From assembly GCA_036924085.1 (NCBI GenBank), contig JAVGWX010000025.1, positions 23,764,752-23,828,751 on the forward strand: a stretch of DNA of 64,000 bases, in the 5' to 3' direction. The number at the start of each line of letters is the position of its first letter. Position 1 is the first letter of the stretch. A program made the position numbers and the translations under genes. Positions 22,574 through 34,890 of this stretch are shown piece after piece. Source of the stretch: Ariolimax columbianus (lineage: Eukaryota; Mollusca; Gastropoda; Stylommatophora; Arionidae). The notes beneath the pieces were generated by a model, which saw only the letters and a program-made list of their open reading frames with translations, did no database searches and was not told the origin of the DNA.

Positions 22574-25500
22574 TTGGTTAAGATTGGTTTAGTTTGGTTA
22601 AGATTGGATTAGTTTGGTTGAGAATGCTTTAGTTTTGTTAAAATTAGTTTAGTTTGGTTAAGATTGCTTCAGTTTGGTTAAGATTGGTTTAGGTTTGTTG
22701 AGATTGGTTTGTTTTGGTTAAGATTGGTTTAGTTTAGTTAATATTGGTGTAGTTTGGTTATACATTTTTTAGCTTGTTTAAGATCGGTTTAATTTGGTTA
22801 AGATTGGTTTAGTTTAGTTAAGATTAGTTTAGTTTGGTTAAGATTGGTTCGGCTTGGTTAAGATTGGTTTAGTTTAGTTAAGATTAGTTTAGTTTAGTTA
22901 AGATTGAATAAGATTTTTTAATATTGGTGTAGTTTTATCAAGATTGGTTTAAATTTGTTACGATTGGTTTAGTTTGGTTTAGATTGGTTTAGTTTAGTTA
23001 AGATTGATTTAGCTTTTTTAATATTGGTCTAGTTTGGTTAAGATTGCTTTAGTTTGGTTAAGATTGGTTTAGTTTGGTTAAGATTGGTTTAGTTTGGTTA
23101 AGATTGGTTTAGTTTGGTTAAGATTGGTTCAGTTTGGTTAAGATTGGTTTAGTTTCGATAAGATTGGTTTAGTTTTGTTAAGATTCATTTAGTTTATTTA
23201 AGAATGGTTTAGTTTGGTTACGATTTCTTTAGTTTGGTTAAGATTGGTTTAGCTTGGTTAAAATAGCTTTAGTTTGGTTAATATTGGTTTAATTTCGTTA
23301 AGATTGCTTTAGTTTGGTTAAGATTGGATTAGTTTGGTTAAGATTTGTTTAGTTTAGTTAAGATTGATTAAGCTTTTTTAATATTTGTCTAGTTTGGTCG
23401 AGATTGATTTTTTTTAGTTAAGATTTGTTTAGTTTGGTTAATATTCTTTTAGTTTGATTAAGATTGGTTTAGTTTGGTTAAGATTAGTTTGGCTTGGTTA
23501 AGATTGATTTAGTTTGGTTAAGATTGGTTTAGTTTGTTTGAAAATGATTTAGTTTGGTTAAGATTGCTTTAGTTTGGTTAAGATATGTTTATTTGGTTAA
23601 GATTGCTTTAGTTGTCTTAAGATTTGTTTAGTTTGGTTTAGATTATTTTAATTTGGTTAAGATTGGTTTAGTTTGGTTACGATTGGTTTAGCTTGGTTAA
23701 TATTGGTGTAGTTTGGTTATAATTTTTTTAGCTTGTTTAAGATCGGTTTAATTTGGTTAAGATTGTATTTTTTTGTTAAGATTGGTTTAGTTTGGTTAAG
23801 ATTAGTTTAGTTTGGTTAAGATTGGTTCAGCTTGGTTAAGATTGGTTTAGTTTTGTTAAGATTAGTTTATTTAGTTAAGATTGAATTAGCTTTTTTAATA
23901 TTGGTGTAGTTTTGTCAAGATTGGTTTAAATTTGTTAAGATTGGTTTAGTTTGGTTTAGATTGGTTTAGTTTAGTTAAGATTTGTTTAGTTTGGTTAAAA
24001 TTGGTTTAGTTTTGTAAAAATTGGTTTTGTTGGGTTAAGATTGGTTTACTTTGGTTAAGATTGGTTTAGTTTGGTTAAAATCTGTTTAGTTTGGTTAAGA
24101 TTGGTTTAGTTTGGTTAAGATTGGTTCAGTTTGGTTAAGATTGGTTTAGTTTCGATAAGATTGGTTTAGCTTGGTTAAAATTGCTTTAGTTTGGTTAAGA
24201 TTGGATTAGTTTGGTTAAGATTAGTTTAGTTTAGTTAAGATTGATTAAGATTTGTTAATATTGGTCTTGTTTGGTCAAGATTGGTTAAAGTTTGTTAAGA
24301 TTGGTTTAGTTTGGTTAAGATTGGTTTATTTTGGTTAAGATTAGTTTAGTTTAGTTAAGATTGATTAAACTTTTTGAATATTGGTCTAGTTTGGTTAAGA
24401 TTTGTTTAAGTTTGTTAAGATTGGTTTAGTTTGGTTAAGATTGGTTAAGTTTGGTTAAGATTGTTTTAGTTTGGTTAAGATTAGTTTATTTAGTTAAGAT
24501 TGATTTAGCTTTTTAATATTGGTCTAGTTTGGTCAAGATTGGTTTAGTTTAGTTAAGATTTGTTTAGTTTGGTCAAGATTGGTTTAGTTTGTTTAAGATT
24601 GGTTTAGTTTGGTTAAGATTGGTTTGGCTTGGTTAAGATTGATTTAGTTTAGTTAAGATTGATTTAGATATTTTAATATTGGTCTAGTTTGGTTAAGATT
24701 GCTTTAGTTTGGTTAAGATTGGTTTATTTCTGTTAAGATTGCTTTAGTTTGGTTTAGATTGGTTTAGTTCGGTTAAGATTGCTTTAGTTTGGTTAAGATT
24801 GGTTTAGCTTCGTTAAGATTGGTTTAGTTTGGTTAAGATTGGTTTAGTTTGGTTAAGATTAGTTTAGTTTAGTTAAGATTGATTTAGCTTTTTTAATATT
24901 TGTCTAGTTTGGTTAAGATTGCTTTAGTTTGGTTAAGATTGGTTTAGTTTGGTTAAGATTGGTTTAGTTTGGTTAAGATTGCTATAGTTTGGTTTAGATT
25001 GGTTTAGTTCGGTTAAGATTGGTTTAGTTTAGTTAAGATTAGTTTAGTTTGGTTAAGATTGAATTAGCTTTTTTAATATTGGTGTAGTTTTGTGAAGATT
25101 GGTTAAAATTTGTTAAGATTTTTAGTTTGGTTTAGATTGGTTTAGTTTAGTTAAGTTTTGTTTAGTTTGGTTAAAATTGGTTTAGTTTTGTAAAAATTGG
25201 TTTAGTTTGGTTAAGATTGGTTTGGCTTGGTTAAGATTGATTTAGTTTGGTTAAGATTGGTTTAGTTTGGTTGAAATTAATTTAGTTTGGTTAAGATTGC
25301 TTTAGTTTGGTTAAGATTGGTTTATTTGGTTAAGATTGCTTTAGTTTGCTTAAAATTTGTTTAGTTTAGTTTAGATTGTTTTAATTTGGTTAAAATTAGT
25401 TTAGTTTGGTTAATATTGGTTTAGCTTGGTTAAGATTGGTTTAGTTTGGTTAAGTTGTGTTAAGCTTGGTTTAGTTTAGTTAAGATTGGTTTACTTTGGT

Positions 25501-27745
25501 TAAGATTGGTTTAATTTGGTTAAGATTAAATTAGTTTGGTTGAGATTGTTTTTTTTTCGGTTAAGATTGGTTTAGCTTGATTAATATTGGTGTAGTTTAG
25601 TTTTAATTTTTTTAGCTTGTTTAAGATCGGTTTAATTTGGTTAAGATTGGTTTAGTTTCTTAAAGATTGGTTTAGTTTGGTTAATATTGATTTCGTTTGC
25701 TTAAGATTGCTTTAGTTTTGTTAAGATTGGTTTATTTGGTTAAAATTGCTTTAGTTTGCTTAAGATTTTTTTAGTTTGGTTAAGATTGTTTTAGTTTGGT
25801 TAAGATTGGTTAAGTTTGGTTAAGATTAAATTAGTTTGGTTGAGATTGGTTTTTTTCGGTTAAGATTGGTTTAGCTTGATTAATATTGGTGTAGTTTAGT
25901 TTTAATTTTTTTTAGCTTGTTTAAGATCGGTTTAATTTGGTTAAGATTGGTTTAGTTTCTTAAAGATTGGTTTAGTTTGGTTAATATTGATTTTGTTTGC
26001 TTAAGATTAGTTTAGTTTGTTAAGATTGGTTTACTTTGGTTAAGATTGGTTTAGTTTGGTTAAGATTGATTTAGTTTGGTTAATATTGGTTATGTTTTCT
26101 TAAGATTGGTTTAGTTTGGTTAAGATTGATTTAGTTTGGTTAAGATTGGGTCAGCTTGGTTAAGATTGTTTTAGTTTGGTTAAGACTGGTTTAGTTTGGT
26201 TAAGATTGCTTTAGTTTGGTTAAGATTGGCTTAGTTTGGTTAAGATTAGTTTAGTTTAGTTAAGATTGATTTAGCTTTTTTAATATTGGTCTAGTTTGGT
26301 CAAGATTGGTTTAGTTTAGTTAAGATTAGTTTGGCTTGGTTAGAATTGTTTTATTTTTGTTAAGATTGATTTAGTTTCGTTAAGATTGATTTATTTTGGT
26401 TAAGATTGCTTTAGTTTGGTTAAGATTGGTTCATTTGGTTAAGATTGCTTTAGTTTGCTTAAGATTTGTTTAGTTTGGTTAAGTTTGGGTTGGCTTGGTT
26501 AAGATTGGTTTAGTTTGGTTAAGATTAGTTTAGTTTGGTTAAGAGTGGTTTGGTTTGGTTAAGATTTGTTTAGTTTGAATTACGATTGGTTTAGTACGTA
26601 AAGATTGGTTTAGTTTGGTTAAGATTGCTTTATTTTTGTTAAGATTGGTTTAGTTTGGTTAAGATTGGTTTAGTTTGGTTAAGATTGCTTTAGTTTGGTT
26701 AAGATTGGTTTAGTTTGGTTAAGATTGCTCTAGTTTTGTTAAGATTGGTTTAGCTTGGTTAAGATTGATTTAGTTTGGTTAAGATTTGTTTAGTTTCTTA
26801 AAGATGTGTTTACTTTGGTTAAAATTTTTTTAGTTTGGTTACGATTGCTTTAGTTTGGTTAATATTGGTTTAGCTTGGTTAAGATTGGTTTAGTTTGGTT
26901 AAGATTGGTTTAGATTGGTTTAGTTTGGTTAAGATTGGTTTAGTTTGGTTAAGATTAGTTTAGTTTAGTTAAGATGAATTTAGCTTTTTTAATATTGGTC
27001 TAGTTCTGTTAAGATTTGTTTAAGTTTGTTAAGATTGGTTTAGTTTCGATAAGATTGGTTTAGTTTGGTTAAGATTGCTTTAGTTTGGTTAAGATTGGTT
27101 TAGTTTGGTTAAGATTGCTTCAGTTTTGTTAAGATTGGTTTAGTTTCGTTAAGATTGGTCTAGTTTGGTTAAGATTGGTTTAGCTTGGTTAAGATTGGTT
27201 TAGTTTGGTTAAGATTAGTTTAGTTTTGTTAAGATTGGTTTACTTTAGTTAAAATTGGTTTAGTTTGTTTTCGATTGCTTTAGTTTGGTTAAGATTGGTT
27301 TAGCTTGGTTAAGATTGGTTTAGTTTGGTTAAGATTGATTTAGTTTGGTTAAGATTGGGTCAGCATGGTTAAGATTGTTTTAGTTTGGTTAAGACTGGTT
27401 TAGTTTGGTTAAGATTGCTTTAGTTTGGTTAAGATTGGCTTAGTTTGGTTAAGATAATTTAGTTTAGTTAAGATTGATTTAGCTTTTTTAATATTGGTCT
27501 AGTTTGGTCAAGATTGGTTTAGTTTAGTTAAGATTGGTTTGGCTTGGTTAGAATCATTTTATTTTGGTTAAGATTGATTTAGTTTCGTTAAGATTGATTC
27601 ATTTGGTTAAGATTGCTTTAGTTTGCTTAAGATTTGTTTAGTTTGGTTAAGTTTGGGTTGGCTTGGTTGGGATTGGTTTAGTTTGGTTAAGATTGATTTA
27701 GTTATGTTAAGAGTGGTTTGGTTAAGATTGGTTTAGTTTGGTTAA
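22574..27745 (+). repeat. 5,144-bp tandem duplication, copy 2
   Basis: Directly follows copy 1. The match to copy 1 ends at about 22602/27746, where GATTGGATTAG continues after copy 1 and GCTTGCTTTAG after copy 2. The join of the two copies at 22574-22602 sits within ordinary units, as expected for unequal exchange. Confidence 0.92.
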
Positions 27746-27847
27746 GCTTGCTTTAGTTTGGTTAAGATTGGTTTAGTTTGAATTAAGATTGGTTTAGTTT
27801 GGTTAAGATTGGTTTAGTTTGGTTAGGATTGCTTTATTTTGGTTAAG
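25910..27847 (+). repeat. Direct repeat with 2,443-bp offset, copy 1
   Basis: Matches 28353-30290: the GCTTGTTTAAGATCGG unit at 25915 and 28358, ATTGATTTTG at 25986 and 28429, and GTTATGTTAAGAG at 27701 and 30144. The match ends near 27848/30291. The block overlaps the end of the second 5,144-bp copy. Confidence 0.85.
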
Positions 27848-28352
27848 ATTGGTTTAGTTTGGTTAAGATTGCTTCATTTTGGTTAAGATTGGTTTAGTTT
27901 AAATTAAGATTGGTTTAGTTTGGTTAAGATTGGTTTAGTTTGGTTAAGATTTGTTTAGTTTCTTTAAGATGTGTTTACTTTGGTTAAAATTGGTTTAGTT
28001 TGGTTACGATTGCTTTAGTTTGGTTAAGATTGATTTAGCTTGGTTAAGATTGGTTTAGTTTGGTTAAGATTGGTTTAGTTTGGTTAAGATTGGTTTAGTT
28101 TTGTTAAGATTAGTTTATTTAGTTAAGATTGATTTAGCTTTTTTTAATATTGGTCTAGTTTGGTCAAGATTGGTTTAGTTTAGTTAAGATTTGTTTAGTT
28201 TGGTTAAGATTGGTTTAGTTTTGTTAAGATTGGTTTAGTTTGGTTAAGATTAGTTTGGCTTGGTTAAGATTGATTTAGTTTGGTTAAGATTGGTTTAGTT
28301 TGGTTAAAATTTATTTAGCTTGGTTAATTTTGGTGTAGTTTGGTTATAATTT

Positions 28353-30290
28353 TTTTAGCTTGTTTAAGATCGGTTTAATTTGGTTAAGATTGGTTTAGTT
28401 TCTTAAAGATTGGTTTAGTTTGGTTAATATTGATTTTGTTTGCTTAAGATTAGTTTAGTTTGTTAAGATTGGTTTACTTTGGTTAAGATTGGTTTAGTTT
28501 GGTTAAGATTGATTTAGTTTGGTTAATATTGGTTATGTTTTCTTAAGATTGGTTTAGTTTGGTTAAGATTGATTTAGTTTGGTTAAGATTGGGTCAGCTT
28601 GGTTAAGATTGTTTTAGTTTGGTTAAGACTGGTTTAGTTTGGTTAAGATTGCTTTAGTTCGGTTAAGATTGGCTTAGTTTGGTTAAGATTAGTTTAGTTT
28701 AGTTAAGATTGATTTAGCTTTTTTAATATTGGTCTAGTTTGGTCAAGATTGGTTTAGTTTAGTTAAGATTAGTTTGGCTTGGTTAGAATTGTTTTATTTT
28801 TGTTAAGATTAATTTAGTTTCGTTAAGATTGATTTATTTTGGTTAAGATTGCTTTAGTTTGGTTAAGATTGGTTCATTTGGTTAAGATTGCTTTAGTTTG
28901 CTTAAGATTTGTTTAGTTTGGTTAAGTTTGGGTTGGCTTGGTTAAGATTGGTTTAGTTTGGTTAAGATTAGTTTAGTTTGGTTAAGAGTGGTTTGGTTTG
29001 GTTAAGATTTGTTTAGTTTGAATTACGATTGGTTTAGTACGTAAAGATTGGTTTAGTTTGGTTAAGATTGCTTTATTTTTGTTAAGATTGGTTTAGTTTG
29101 GTTAAGATTGGTTTAGTTTGGTTAAGATTGCTTTAGTTTGGTTAAGATTGGTTTAGTTTGGTTAAGATTGCTCTAGTTTTGTTAAGATTGGTTTAGCTTG
29201 GTTAAGATTGATTTAGTTTGGTTAAGATTTGTTTAGTTTCTTAAAGATGTGTTTACTTTGTTTAAAATTGGTTCAGTTTGGTTACGATTGCTTTAGTTTG
29301 GTTAATATTGGTTTAGCTTGGTTAAGATTGGTTTAGTTTCGTTAAGATTGGTTTAGATTGGTTTAGTTTGGTTAAGATTGGTTTAGTTTGGTTAAGATTA
29401 GTTTAGTTTAGTTAAGATGAATTTAGCTTTTTTAATATTGGTCTAGTTCTGTTAAGATTTGTTTAAGTTTGTTAAGATTGGTTTAGTTTCGATAAGATTG
29501 GTTTAGTTTGGTTAAGATTGCTTTAGTTTGGTTAAGATTGGTTTAGTTTGGTTAAGATTGCTTCAGTTTTGTTAAGATTGGTTTAGTTTCGTTAAGATTG
29601 GTCTAGTTTGGTTAAGATTGGTTTAGCTTGGTTAAGATTGGTTTAGTTTGGTTAAGATTAGTTTAGTTTTGTTAAGATTGGTTTACTTTAGTTAAAATTG
29701 GTTTAGTTTGTTTTCGATTGCTTTAGTTTGGTTAAGATTGGTTTAGCTTGGTTAAGATTGGTTTAGTTTGGTTAAGATTGATTTAGTTTGGTTAAGATTG
29801 GGTCAGCATGGTTAAGATTGTTTTAGTTTGGTTAAGACTGGTTTAGTTTGATTAAGATTGCTTTAGTTTGGTTAAGATTGGCTTAGTTTGGTTAAGATAA
29901 TTTAGTTTAGTTAAGATTGATTTAGCTTTTTTAATATTGGTCTAGTTTGGTCAAGATTGGTTTAGTTTAGTTAAGATTGGTTTGGCTTGGTTAGAATTGT
30001 TTTATTTTGGTTAAGATTGATTTAGTTTCGTTAAGATTGGTTCATTTGGTTAAGATTGCTTTAGTTTGCTTAAGATTTGTTTAGTTTGGTTAAGTTTGGG
30101 TTGGCTTGGTTAAGATTGGTTTAGTTTGGTTAAGATTGATTTAGTTATGTTAAGAGTGGTTTGGTTAAGATTGGTTTAGTTTGGTTAAGCTTGCTTTAGT
30201 TTGGTTAAGATTGGTTTAGTTTGAATTAAGATTGGTTTAGTTTGGTTAAGATTGGTTTAGTTTGGTTAGGATTGCTTTATTTTGGTTAAG
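28353..30290 (+). repeat. Direct repeat with 2,443-bp offset, copy 2
   Basis: Second copy of 25910-27847, separated from it by about 505 bp of other units. It is very similar, with scattered single-base differences (for example near 28660 and 29265). Confidence 0.83.
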
Positions 30291-32629
30291 ATTGCTTTAG
30301 TTTGGTTAAGATTGGTTTAGTTTGGTTAAGATTGCTCTAGTTTTGTTAAGATTGGTTTAGCTTGGTTAAGATTGATTTAGTTTGGTTAAGATTTGTTTAG
30401 TTTCTTAAAGATGTGTTTACTTTGGTTAAAATTGGTTTAGTTTGGTTACGATTGCTTTAGTTTGGTTAAGATTGATTTAGCTTGGTTAAGATTGGTTTAG
30501 TTTGGTTAAGATTGGTTTAGTTTGGTTAAGATTGGTTTAGTTTGGTTAAGATTAGTTTAGTTTAGTTAAGATTGATTTAGCTTTTTTAATATTGGTCTAG
30601 TTTGGTTAAGATTTGTTTAAGTTTGTTAAGATTGGTTTAATTTGGTTAAGATTGTTTTAGTTTGGTTAAGATTGTTTTAGTTTTGTTAAGATTAGTTTAT
30701 TTAGTTAAGATTGATTTATCTTTTTTTAATATTGGTCTAGTTTGGTCAAGATTGGTTTAGTTTAGTTAAGATTTGTTTAGTTTGGTTAAGATTGGTTTAG
30801 TTTGGTTAAGATTGGTTTAGTTTGGTTAAGATTAGTTTGGCTTGGTTAAGATTGATTTAGTTTGGTTAAGATTGGTTTAGTTTGGTTAAAATTTATTTAG
30901 CTTGGTTAATTTTGGTGTAGTTTGGTTATAATTTTTTTAGCTTGTTTAAGATCGGTTTAATTTGGTTAAGATTGGTTTAGTTTCTTAAAGATTGGTTTAG
31001 TTTGGTTAATATTGATTTCGTTTGCTTAAGATTGCTTTAGTTTTGTTAAGATTGGTTTATTTGGTTAAAATTGCTTTAGTTTGCTTAAGATTTTTTTAGT
31101 TTGGTTAAGATTGTTTTAGTTTGGTTAAGATTGGTTAAGTTTGGTTAAGATTAAATTAGTTTGGTTAAGATTGGTTTTTTTCGGTTAAGATTGGTTTAGC
31201 TTGATTAATATTGGTGTAGTTTAGTTTTAATTTTTTTAGCTTGTTTAAGATCGGTTTAATTTGGTTAAGATTGGTTTAGTTTCTTAAAGATTGGTTTAGT
31301 TTGGTTAATATTGATTTTGTTTGCTTAAGATTAGTTTAGTTTGTTAAGATTGGTTTACTTTGGTTAAGATTGGTTTAGTTTGGTTAAGATTGATTTAGTT
31401 TGGTTAATATTGGTTTAGTTTTTTTAAGATTGGTTTAGTTTGGTTAAGATTGATTTAGTTTGGTTAAGATTTTGTCAGCTTGGTTAAGATTGTTTTAGTT
31501 TGGTTAAGACTGGTTTAGTTTGGTTAAGATTGCTTTACTTTGGTTAAGATTGGCTTAGTTTGGTTAAGATTAGTTTAGTTTAGTTAAGATTGATTTAGCT
31601 TGGTTAAGATTGGTTTAGTTTGGTTAAGATTGGTTTAGTTTGGTTAAGATTGGTTTAGTTTGGTTAAGATAAGTTTAGTTTAGTTAAGATTGATTTAGCT
31701 TTTTTAATATTGGTCTAGTTTGGTTAAGATTTGTTTAAGTTTGTTAAGATTAGTTTGGCTTGGTTAAGATTGATTTAGTTTTGTTAAGATTGGTTTAGTT
31801 TGGTTAAAATTTATTTAGCTTGGTTAATTTTGGTGTAGTTTGGTTATAATTTTTGTAGCTTGTTTAAGATCGGTTTAATTTGGATAAAATTTGTTTAGTT
31901 TGCTGAAGATTGGATAACTTTGGTTAAGATTGGTTTGGCTTTGTTAAGATTGGTTTAGTTTGGTTAAGATTGGTTTAGTTTGGTTAAGATTGGTTTAGTT
32001 TTGTTAATATTTGTTTAGCTTGGTTAAGATTGGTTTAGTTTGGTTTAGTTTGGTTAAGTTGTGTTAAGCTTGGTTTAGTTTAGTTAAGATTGGTTTACTT
32101 TGGTTAAGATTGGTTTAATTTGGTTAAGATTGGTTTATTTGGTTAAAATTGCTTTAGTTTGTATAAGATTTTTTTAGTTTGGTTAAGATTGTTTTAGTTT
32201 GGTTAAGATTGGTTAAGTTTGGTTAAGATTAAATTAGTTTGGTTGAGATTGGTTTATTTCGGTTGAGATTGGTTTAGCTTGGTTAATATTGGTGTAGTTT
32301 AGTTATAATTTTTTTAGCTTGGTTAAGATTGGTTTAGTTTGGTTAAGATTGGTTTAGATTGGTTTAGTTTCGTTAAGATTGGTTTAGTTTGGTTTAGTTT
32401 GGTTAAGATTGGTTTTGTTTTTTAAGATTGGTTTAGTTTCTTAAAGATTGGTTCAGTTTGGTTAATATTGATTTTGTTTGCTTAAGATTAGTTTAGTTTT
32501 GTTAAGATTGGTTTACTTTGGTTAAAATTGGTTTAGTTTGGTTTCGATTGCTTTAGTTTGTTTGAGATTGGTTTAGCTTGGTTAAGATTGGTTTAGTTTG
32601 GTTAAGATTGATTTAGTTTGGTTAATATT
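30291..32629 (+). repeat. Array sector between defined duplications
   Basis: 20-bp units sharing landmarks with sectors at 25.6 kb, 34.2 kb and 40.5 kb (the TTTCTTAAAG and AAGATCGG units near 30949 and 31249), plus a run at 31880-32420 resembling 35680-36200. It is a mosaic; I could not assign one parent. Confidence 0.65.
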
Positions 32630-34171
32630 GGTTCATTTGGTTAAGATTGCTTTAGTTTGCTTAAGATTTGTTTAGTTTGGTTAAGTTTGGGTTGGCTTGG
32701 TTAAGATTGGTTTAGTTTGGTTAAGATTAGTTTAGTTTGGTTAAGAGTGGTTTGGTTTGGTTAAGATTTGTTTAGTTTGAATTACGATTGGTTTAGTACG
32801 TAAAGATTGGTTTAGTTTGGTTAAGATTGCTTTATTTTTGTTAAGATTGGTTTAGTTTGGTTAAGATTGGTTTAGTTTGGTAAAGATTGCTTTAGTTTGG
32901 TTAAGATTGGTTTAGTTTGGTTAAGATTGCTCTAGTTTTGTTAAGATTGGTTTAGCTTGGTTAAGATTGATTTAGTTTGGTTAAGATTTGTTTAGTTTCT
33001 TAAAGATGTGTTTACTTTGGTTAAAATTGGTTTAGTTTGGTTACGATTGCTTTATTTTGGTTAATATTGGTTTAGCTTGGTTAAGATTAGTTTAGTTTAG
33101 TTAAGATGAATTTAGCTTTTTTAATATTGGTCTAGTTCTGTTAAGATTTGTTTAAGTTTGTTAAGATTGGTTTAGTTTCGATAAGATTGGTTTAGTTTGG
33201 TTAAGATTGCTTTAGTTTGATTAAGATTGGTTTAGTTTGGTTAAGATTGCTTCAGTTTTGTTAAGATTGGTTTAGTTTCGTTAAGATTGGTCTAGTTTGG
33301 TTAAGATTGGTTTAGCTTGGTTAAGATTGGTTTAGTTTGGTTAAGATTAGTTTAGTTTTGTTAAGATTGGTTTACTTTAGTTAAAATTGGTTTAGTTTGT
33401 TTTCGATTGCTTTAGTTTGGTTAAGATTGGTTTAGCTTGGTTAAGATTGGTTTAGTTTGGTTAAGATTGATTTAGTTTGGTTAAGATTGGGTCAGCATGG
33501 TTAAGATTGTTTTAGTTTGGTTAAGACTGGTTTAGTTTGGTTAAGATTGCTTTAGTTTGGTTAAGATTGGCTTAGTTTGGTTAAGATAATTTAGTTTAGT
33601 TAAGATTGATTTAGCTTTTTTAATATTGGTCTAGTTTGGTCAAGATTGGTTTAGTTTAGTTAAGATTGGTTTGGCTTGGTTAGAATTGTTTTATTTTGGT
33701 TAAGATTGATTTAGTTTCGTTAAGATTGGTTCATTTGGTTAAGATTGCTTTAGTTTGCTTAAGATTTGTTTAGTTTGGTTAAGTTTGGGTTGGCTTGGTT
33801 AAGATTGGTTTAGTTTGGTTAAGATTGATTTAGTTATGTTAAGAGTGGTTTGGTTAAGATTGGTTTAGTTTGGTTAAGCTTGCTTTAGTTTGGTTAAGAT
33901 TGGTTTAGTTTGAATTAAGATTGGTTTAGTTTGGTTAAGATTGGTTTAGTTTGGTTAGGATTGCTTTATTTTGGTTAAGATTGGTTTAGTTTGGTTAAGA
34001 ATGCTTCATTTTGGTTAAGATTGGTTTAGTTTAAATTAAGATTGGTTTAGTTTGGTTAAGATTGGTTTAGTTTGGTTAAGATTTGTTTAGTTTCTTTAAG
34101 ATGTGTTTACTTTGGTTAAAATTGGTTTAGTTTGGTTACGATTGCTTTAGTTTGGTTAAGATTGATTTAGT
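32630..34171 (+). repeat. Further copy of the 26.4-28.0 kb block, with a 70-bp loss
   Basis: The run from GGTTCATTTGG at 32630 matches 26428 (offset 6,202) and 28871 (offset 3,759). After about 33080 the offsets fall to 6,132 and 3,689, because about 70 bp present near 29331-29400 is absent here. From about 33979 on it follows the 27848-28040 version rather than the 30290 one, then diverges near 34171. Confidence 0.78.
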
Positions 34172-34890
34172 TTGGTTAAGATTAGTTTAGTTTAGTTAAG
34201 ATTGATTTAGCTTTTTTAATATTGGTCTAGTTTGGTTAAGATTTGTTTAAGTTTGTTAAGATTGGTTTAATTTGGTTAAGATTGTTTTAGTTTGGTTAAG
34301 ATTGTTTTAGTTTTGTTAAGATTAGTTTATTTAGTTAAGATTGATTTAGCTTTTTTTAATATTGGTCTAGTTTGGTCAAGATTGGTTTAGTTTAGTTAAG
34401 ATTTGTTTAGTTTGGTTAAGATTGGTTTAGTTTGGTTAAGATTGGTTTAGTTTGGTTAAGATTAGTTTGGCTTGGTTAAGATTGATTTAGTTTGGTTAAG
34501 ATTGGTTTAGTTTGGTTAAAATTTATTTAGCTTGGTTAATTTGTGGTGTAGTTTGGTTATAATTTTTTTAGCTTGTTTAAGATCGGTTTAACTTGGTTAA
34601 GATTGGTTTAGTTTCTTAAAGATTGGTTTAGTTTGGTTAATATTGATTTCGTTTGCTTAAGATTGCTTTAGTTTTGTTAAGATTGGTTTATTTGGTTAAA
34701 ATTGCTTTAGTTTGCTTAAGATTTTTTAGTTTGGTTAAGATTGTTTTAGTTTGGTTAAGATTGGTTAAGTTTGGTTAAGATTAAATTAGTTTGGTTGAGA
34801 TTGTTTTTTTTCGGTTAAGATTGGTTTAGCTTGATTGATATTGGTGTAGTTTAGTTTTTAATTTTTTTAGCTTGTTTAAGATCGGTTTAA

